From JBDTGE01 sp050742975 (GTDB lineage Bacteria; Actinomycetota; Actinomycetes; Mycobacteriales; Jatrophihabitantaceae), in the NCBI GenBank assembly GCA_050742975.1, contig JBOGDQ010000282.1, positions 1-22,901 on the forward strand: a DNA stretch of 22,901 nt. Direction: 5' to 3'. Below the pieces are notes generated by a model. That model saw nothing but the letters and a program-made list of their open reading frames with translations, was not told where the DNA came from and ran no database searches. This document shows, piece after piece, positions 20,401-22,901 of the stretch. Numbering within the stretch: position 1 is the stretch's first letter; each line of letters begins with the position of its first letter. The position numbers were made by a program, and so were the translations under genes.

Positions 20401-22901
20401 TCGGGCAACACCGGTGCCGCCTCGACCACCGACTCCGGCACCGGCGGCAGCAGTGGTGCCGCGACGTCCGGATCGTCGGTGGCTCCCACCGCCACTTCGG
20501 GTGCGGGCGGAGCTTCGGGCGCATCCGGCGTGGCCATGTCGACCGCGAGCAGCGGCTCCGGCAGCACGGGCAGCAGTGGCTCGGGCATCTCGGCCGGCAC
20601 CGGCGGTTCGGGTGACGGTGGCACGTCTGCCAGCACGGCGATCTCCGGTGATACCGGGATCGCCGGGGACTCGGGCTCGGTGTCCGCCTCCGGCCAGTCC
20701 GCGGCGGAAGCAGGCAGCGGGGACTCGGTGACCGGCACGAACGGCTGTGCCGTGTCCGGCGACAGCGGTTCGGCGACGGCGGCCGGTGTGTCGCTGGCCG
20801 GCAGCGGTGCGGCGGGCGGCGCGGACGTCGCGGGCCTGTCCGGTGACACCGGTCGAGTACACGCGAACTCCGGTGACACCGGTGACACGTTCGGTGCGGG
20901 CGGCTCGGGTGGCATCACGGAGAACCTGACCTCGGGCAACTCCGGTGCGGTCGACGGGATGGGCACGGGCGGCACGTCCGGCGCGGCGAGCTCGTCGGCG
21001 GCCGGCAACGCGACCTCGGGGAACACCGGGGCGGCGTCCACGACCGACACCGGCAAGGGCGGCAACACGGGTGCGGCCAACGCCGGCTCGAACGCGACGG
21101 TCACGGGTACGTCCGGCGCGGGCGGCGCGTCCGGCGCGTCCGGGGCGGCGACGTCATCGGCGACCACCAGCTCCGGTGACACCGGCAGCAGCGGCTCGGG
21201 CATATCCATCGGTACGGGCGGCTCGGGTGACGGCGGCACGGCGGCCAGCACTGCGTACTCGGGCGGCACGGGCGACGGCGGTTGGTCCGGCGTCGTGTAC
21301 TCGGCCGGCTCGTCCTCGGCGGGCGCATACAGCGGCAATTCGGTCACCAAGACCGGCGGCGACTCGGCGTCCGGTTACAGCGGCGACGCGACCGCGGCCG
21401 GCGTCTCGCTCGCCGGCAGCGGCGACGCGAGCGGCGCGAGCGTCCTCGGCCAGTCCGGCGACACGGGCAAGGTCAGCGACCCGTCCGGCAGCACTGGCGA
21501 CACGTCCGGCGCGGGCGCCTCTGGCGGCATCTCGGAGAACCTGACCTCGGGTGCGTCCGGCGCGGTCGATGGGACGGCAGCCGGCGGCACGTCCGGCGCG
21601 GCGAGCTCGTCGGCGAGCGGCAACGCCACCTCCGGCAGCACCGGTGCGGCCACCACGAAGGACACCGGCACCGGCGGTAACACGGGCGCGGCGACGTCGG
21701 GTTCGTCGTCGGCGCCGACCGCCACCTCCGGCGCGGGCGGAGCGTCCGGCGCCAGCGGTGCGGCGACCTCGTCCGCGACCACCAGCTCCGGTGACACCGG
21801 CAGCAGCGGCTCGGGGATCTCGGGCGGCACCGGTGGGTCCGGCGACGGCGGAACCGCCGCCAGCACGGCGACGTCCGGCGACACCGGCGCGGGCGGCAAC
21901 TCCGGCGAGGCGACCGCACTGGGTTGCTCGGACGCGACCGCCATCAGCGGTGACTCGTTCACCGGGACCTGGGGCAGCGCGACCTCCGGTGACAGTGGAA
22001 CCGCGGTGGCGGCACCGGGCTCCGTGGCGGGCAGCGGCCAGGCCGACGGCGGGTACGTCGCCGGCATGTCAGGCGATACCGGGCAGGTCCACGCCACCTC
22101 GGGCGACACCGGCAGCACGTCCGGTGCCGGCGGCTCGGGCGGCATCGACCTGACCCTGACGTCCGGCGACTCGGGCGCGGTGTCCGGCACGGCAGGTGGC
22201 GGGACGTCCGGCGCGGCAACCTCGTCGGCCGCCGGCAACGCGACCTCGGGCAACACCGGCGCGGCCTCGACCACCGACACCGGACACGGCGGCAACACCG
22301 GCGCGGCCAACGCGGCCTCGAGCGCCACGGTGTCCTCGACGACGGGTGCGGGCGGGACGTCCGCCGCGTCCGGACCGGCCGACTCCACGGCGGCGACCAG
22401 CTCCGGATCCACCGGTGCGACCGGCGCGGCCAACGCGCTGAACACCGGCGGTTCAGGAGCCGGCGGGACGGACTCGGAGTCCGCGAGCACCGGTGGCGCG
22501 GGCGGCGCCGGCAACTCCGGTGACGCGTGGAGTGCGGCCGGTTCGTCCGCGCTCGCGGCCAGCGGCAACTCGAGCAGTGAAACCGGCGGCTCCTCGGCGT
22601 CCGGCTATAGCGGTGACGCGATCGCGGCGCCGACCTCGGGCGCGGCCAGCGGCGACGCCGCGGGTGGCAGCGTCGAGGGTGACTCCGGCTGGACCGGCAA
22701 CGTGCACGGCACGTCCGGCGACACCGGCTCGACGTCAGGCGGCGGTTCCGGCGGCATCTCCGAGAACCTCACCTCGGGTATGTCCGGCGTCGTCGACGGG
22801 TCGGGCGCCGGCGGCACGTCCGGCGCGGCGAGTTCGTCGGCGGCCGGCAACGCGACCTCGGGCAACACCGGCGCGGCCTCGACCACCGACACCGACCCCG
22901 T
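14413..22901 (+). CDS. Giant Gly/Ser/Thr/Ala tandem-repeat protein (3' end outside window)
   Basis: One plus-strand frame runs from ATG 14413 to the window edge without a stop that I could find, giving at least 2829 codons. The N-terminus starts MLVELVLAAQLHASANN and then becomes Ser-rich. It has a short hydrophobic stretch but no basic residues before it, so it is not a standard signal peptide. From 14803 the protein consists of about 205-residue units dense in SG(N/D)(S/T)G, GTGGTSG and GNATSGNTGAA motifs. Large residues are rare, and a few Trp and Tyr sit at fixed places (GWSGDV, GYSGDA). The composition suggests an extended surface, stalk or matrix protein, possibly a beta-solenoid. It is not a PE-PGRS protein, since no PE domain is seen. 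Continuity, the ribosome-binding site, neighbour order and motif sharing with the upstream secreted protein support this strand. Function and export route are unknown. Confidence 0.88.
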   Translation, partial: MLVELVLAAQLHASANNTKPATPDSDTAQSIADPRIHADAQTQQAGAAASSGSSSSTSSSGSTSSSGSSNTSSNGNANSGSTGSATSGGSSSANSGDAGGGSTSGDSGTSGSGSAGTGGTGGGAGGGSGGIVVKAGSGNSGAVTGSGSGGTSGNANSSSSGNATSGNSGAATSTNSAKGGNSGNATSSSSGTSNATTGSGGTSGSTGAATDNESSTSGTSGTGGGSGAAGSTSGSATSGATGAGGASGDASSSTSSQTSASSGDSVTSSNGSAASGSSGDASAAPSSSATSGSASGAVVSGSSGNTGSVSASTGDTGDTFGGGGSGGIAVVVNSGASGNVNGNGGGGRSGSATSNANGNASSGGTGPANTSDSSIGGNTGAATAGSSANSGATSGPGGSSGNSGSATDTATSASGDTGNGGSGGSGGGGTATGSATSGATGDGANSGSVSSDGSSSASAGTGNSVTSTNGSSSSGDSGSATAAPSSAATSGDASGAVVSGTSGDTGDVWASTGDTGTTYAGGGSGGISMILTSGNSGNVTGSGTGGTSGNAMSSASGNATSGNTGAASTTDSSKGGNTGASNAGSNATVGASSGAGGSSGASGDATNTSSTQSGSTGSGAAMGTGGSGAGGTADGSATSGNTGAGAASGDASASGDSSASASSGNSITRTDGSSSSGSSGDATAAPTSSATSGSASGAVVTGQSGNTGDVTGYSGDTGATNGGGGSGGISMVLTSGNSGNVSGTGTGGTSGNATSSASGNAISGNTGASTTRNTGTGGNSGAATAGGSSAPTATSGAGGSSGGSGAATSGASTASGDTGGSSANGTGGSGEGGTSTSGATSGDTGNGANSGGATTSGSSQAGAQSGKSVTVTDGSSSSGDSGSATSQGSSSATSGDASGAIVVGASGSTGDVNGYAGDTGATNGGGGSGGISMTLTSGTSGNVTGSGTGGTSGNAMSSASGNATSGNTGAASTTDSSKGGNTGAANAGSNATVKATSGPGGAAGASGAATSTAGSGSGSTGGSSGAAMGTGGSGIGGGDVQGDGGASSAATSGSTGDGGWSGDVSASGDSSASAGSGNSVTKADGSSSSGSSGDASATPTSSATSGSASGAIVVGQSGDSGSVNGSTGDTGTANGGGGTGSISVTLTSGNSGTVTGSGTGGKSGNATSSAAGSATSGNTGAASTTDSSTGGNSGAATAGSSSAPTATSGAGGASGASGAATSGAATSSGATGSAGSGEANGTGGSGEGGTSASSATSGDTGAGGSSGDVWAGGSSSADAGSGNSITITDGSSSSGDSGSATAAPDSSAASGSASGAIVVGLSGSTGSVSDPTGDTGDTNGGGASGGISENLTSGNSGAVDGLGTGGTSGAASSSAAGNATSGNTGAASTTDTGKGGNTGATNAGSNTSVKATSGAGGASGGSGSATSSASSASGDTGASGSGTASGTGGSGAGGTSSSGATSGNTGDGGWSGDVAANGDSSASASSGKSVTRTDGDSASGYSGDATAAGSSAAISGDASGASVLGQSGDTGTVHANSGDTGTTAGDGGSGGIDLTLTSGDSGAVSGNGTGGTSGAAGSLATGNATSGNTGAAATKDTSTGGSSGAATAGSSSAPTATSGAGGASGASGAATSTASSSSGDTGSSGSGDALGTGGSGAGGSSASDAISGDTGAGGNSGAVCADGSSDADAGSGNSITITDGTAVSGDSGSATTAGVSLAASGSAGGSDVAGLSGDSGRVHANSGDTGDTSGAGGSGGISENLTSGASGAVNGLGTGGTSGAASSSAAGNATSGNTGAASTTDTGKGGNTGAANAGSNATVTGTSGAGGASGASGATTSSASTSSGDTGSGGSGNALNSRGGSGDGGTAASSALSGGTGDGGWSGDVSANGDSSADAGSGKSVTKTDGYSASGYSGDATAAGVSLAGSGDADGASVLGQSGDTGNVHANSGDTGTAYGDGGSGGIDLTLTSGDSGAVGGNGTGGMSGAARSSTSGNATSGNTGAASTTDSGTGGSSGAATSGSSVAPTATSGAGGASGASGVAMSTASSGSGSTGSSGSGISAGTGGSGDGGTSASTAISGDTGIAGDSGSVSASGQSAAEAGSGDSVTGTNGCAVSGDSGSATAAGVSLAGSGAAGGADVAGLSGDTGRVHANSGDTGDTFGAGGSGGITENLTSGNSGAVDGMGTGGTSGAASSSAAGNATSGNTGAASTTDTGKGGNTGAANAGSNATVTGTSGAGGASGASGAATSSATTSSGDTGSSGSGISIGTGGSGDGGTAASTAYSGGTGDGGWSGVVYSAGSSSAGAYSGNSVTKTGGDSASGYSGDATAAGVSLAGSGDASGASVLGQSGDTGKVSDPSGSTGDTSGAGASGGISENLTSGASGAVDGTAAGGTSGAASSSASGNATSGSTGAATTKDTGTGGNTGAATSGSSSAPTATSGAGGASGASGAATSSATTSSGDTGSSGSGISGGTGGSGDGGTAASTATSGDTGAGGNSGEATALGCSDATAISGDSFTGTWGSATSGDSGTAVAAPGSVAGSGQADGGYVAGMSGDTGQVHATSGDTGSTSGAGGSGGIDLTLTSGDSGAVSGTAGGGTSGAATSSAAGNATSGNTGAASTTDTGHGGNTGAANAASSATVSSTTGAGGTSAASGPADSTAATSSGSTGATGAANALNTGGSGAGGTDSESASTGGAGGAGNSGDAWSAAGSSALAASGNSSSETGGSSASGYSGDAIAAPTSGAASGDAAGGSVEGDSGWTGNVHGTSGDTGSTSGGGSGGISENLTSGMSGVVDGSGAGGTSGAASSSAAGNATSGNTGAASTTDTDP
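14803..22901 (+). repeat. Tandem array of 14 visible units, about 615 bp (205 aa) each
   Basis: Using the Ile codon of the GGI/SGGI motif as anchor, units start at 14803, 15394, 15991, 16597, 17203, 17836, 18451, 19066, 19681, 20299, 20914, 21529, 22144 and 22756. Spacings are 591, 597, 606, 606, 633, 615, 615, 615, 618, 615, 615, 615 and 612 bases, all multiples of three. The anchor is followed by IVVKAG, IAVVVN, ISMILT, ISMVLT, ISMTLT, ISVTLT, ISENLT, IDLTLT, ISENLT, IDLTLT, ITENLT, ISENLT, IDLTLT and ISENLT in order. The first two units are the most diverged. The array continues past the window. Confidence 0.9.
18451..21528 (+). repeat. Recently homogenised two-unit blocks (about 1,230 bp period)
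   Basis: Units 7, 9 and 11 (18451, 19681, 20914) share long near-identical DNA, for example from GGCACGGGCGGCACGTCCGG through the ACCGGCAAGGGCGGCAACAC segment. Units 8 and 10 match each other in the IDLTLTSGDSG portion. Spacing between like units is 1,230-1,233 bases, so duplication or gene conversion acted on pairs of units. Confidence 0.8.

Noticed and set aside
14292..22892. Seven long minus-strand Pro/Val/Glu-rich open frames
   Set aside because: They are antisense to the giant sense frame, end at sense Tyr codons at the repeat period, and have no ribosome-binding sites or domain features.
14803..22901. CRISPR array
   Set aside because: The repetition is a 615-bp in-frame coding repeat without short direct repeats separated by unique spacers.
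14413..22901. PE-PGRS or RTX calcium-binding protein
   Set aside because: No PE domain, and the GGxGxDxUx nonapeptide is not present in register. GGSGGIDLTL is only a partial look-alike.

Overview
The window is very GC-rich, with GC-ending codons, frequent GTG/TTG starts and TANNNT -10 elements placed directly before start codons. It comes from a high-GC actinobacterium. The order NlpC/P60 - moxR - DUF58 - VWA - fabG1 - inhA - hemH matches, from memory, the Mycobacterium tuberculosis block Rv1477/Rv1478 (RipA/RipB) to Rv1485 (HemH). The short InhA substrate loop and the absence of mycobacterial hallmarks suggest a non-mycobacterial lineage. The exact genus cannot be read from the sequence.

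Left part (1-10111), conserved core with insertions. It starts with the 3' end of a secreted NlpC/P60 peptidoglycan hydrolase with a poly-Gly linker. Next come moaA (molybdenum cofactor), a strong inverted-repeat terminator, and a small convergent Cys/His protein gene. A tightly overlapping moxR-DUF58-VWA operon follows. A minus-strand block then interrupts the old synteny: a quinone-oxidoreductase-type MDR protein, an ECF sigma factor and a membrane-anchored putative anti-sigma partner. The plus strand resumes with fabG1-inhA-hemH (fatty acid elongation, then haem synthesis). It ends in what looks like an internally deleted remnant of an aminoglycoside-phosphotransferase-family gene.

Right part (10112-22901), a cell-surface locus. 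Three minus-strand genes (a Thr/Asn/Val hexapeptide-repeat membrane protein, an MmpS-like lipoprotein and a DUF4333-like membrane protein) run from a good sigma-70-type promoter. Across a 327-bp AT-richer divergent region lies a 750-aa secreted Ser/Thr/Gly-rich protein with a C-terminal membrane anchor. About 100 bp further on, a giant plus-strand frame (14413 to beyond the window, at least 2829 codons) encodes a Gly/Ser/Thr/Ala protein. It is built from 14 visible tandem units of about 205 aa. These alternate between two sub-types, giving a super-repeat of about 410 aa / 1.23 kb. Long antisense frames over this gene are shadows: they share the wobble position and are cut at TA dinucleotides of conserved Tyr codons.

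The most notable material is this right-hand locus. It looks like an undescribed surface or matrix system made of a giant two-type repeat protein, an adjacent anchored protein sharing its SG(D/N)TG motif, and a divergently transcribed T/N/V repeat membrane protein whose start region resembles that of the anchored protein. Its function is unknown.
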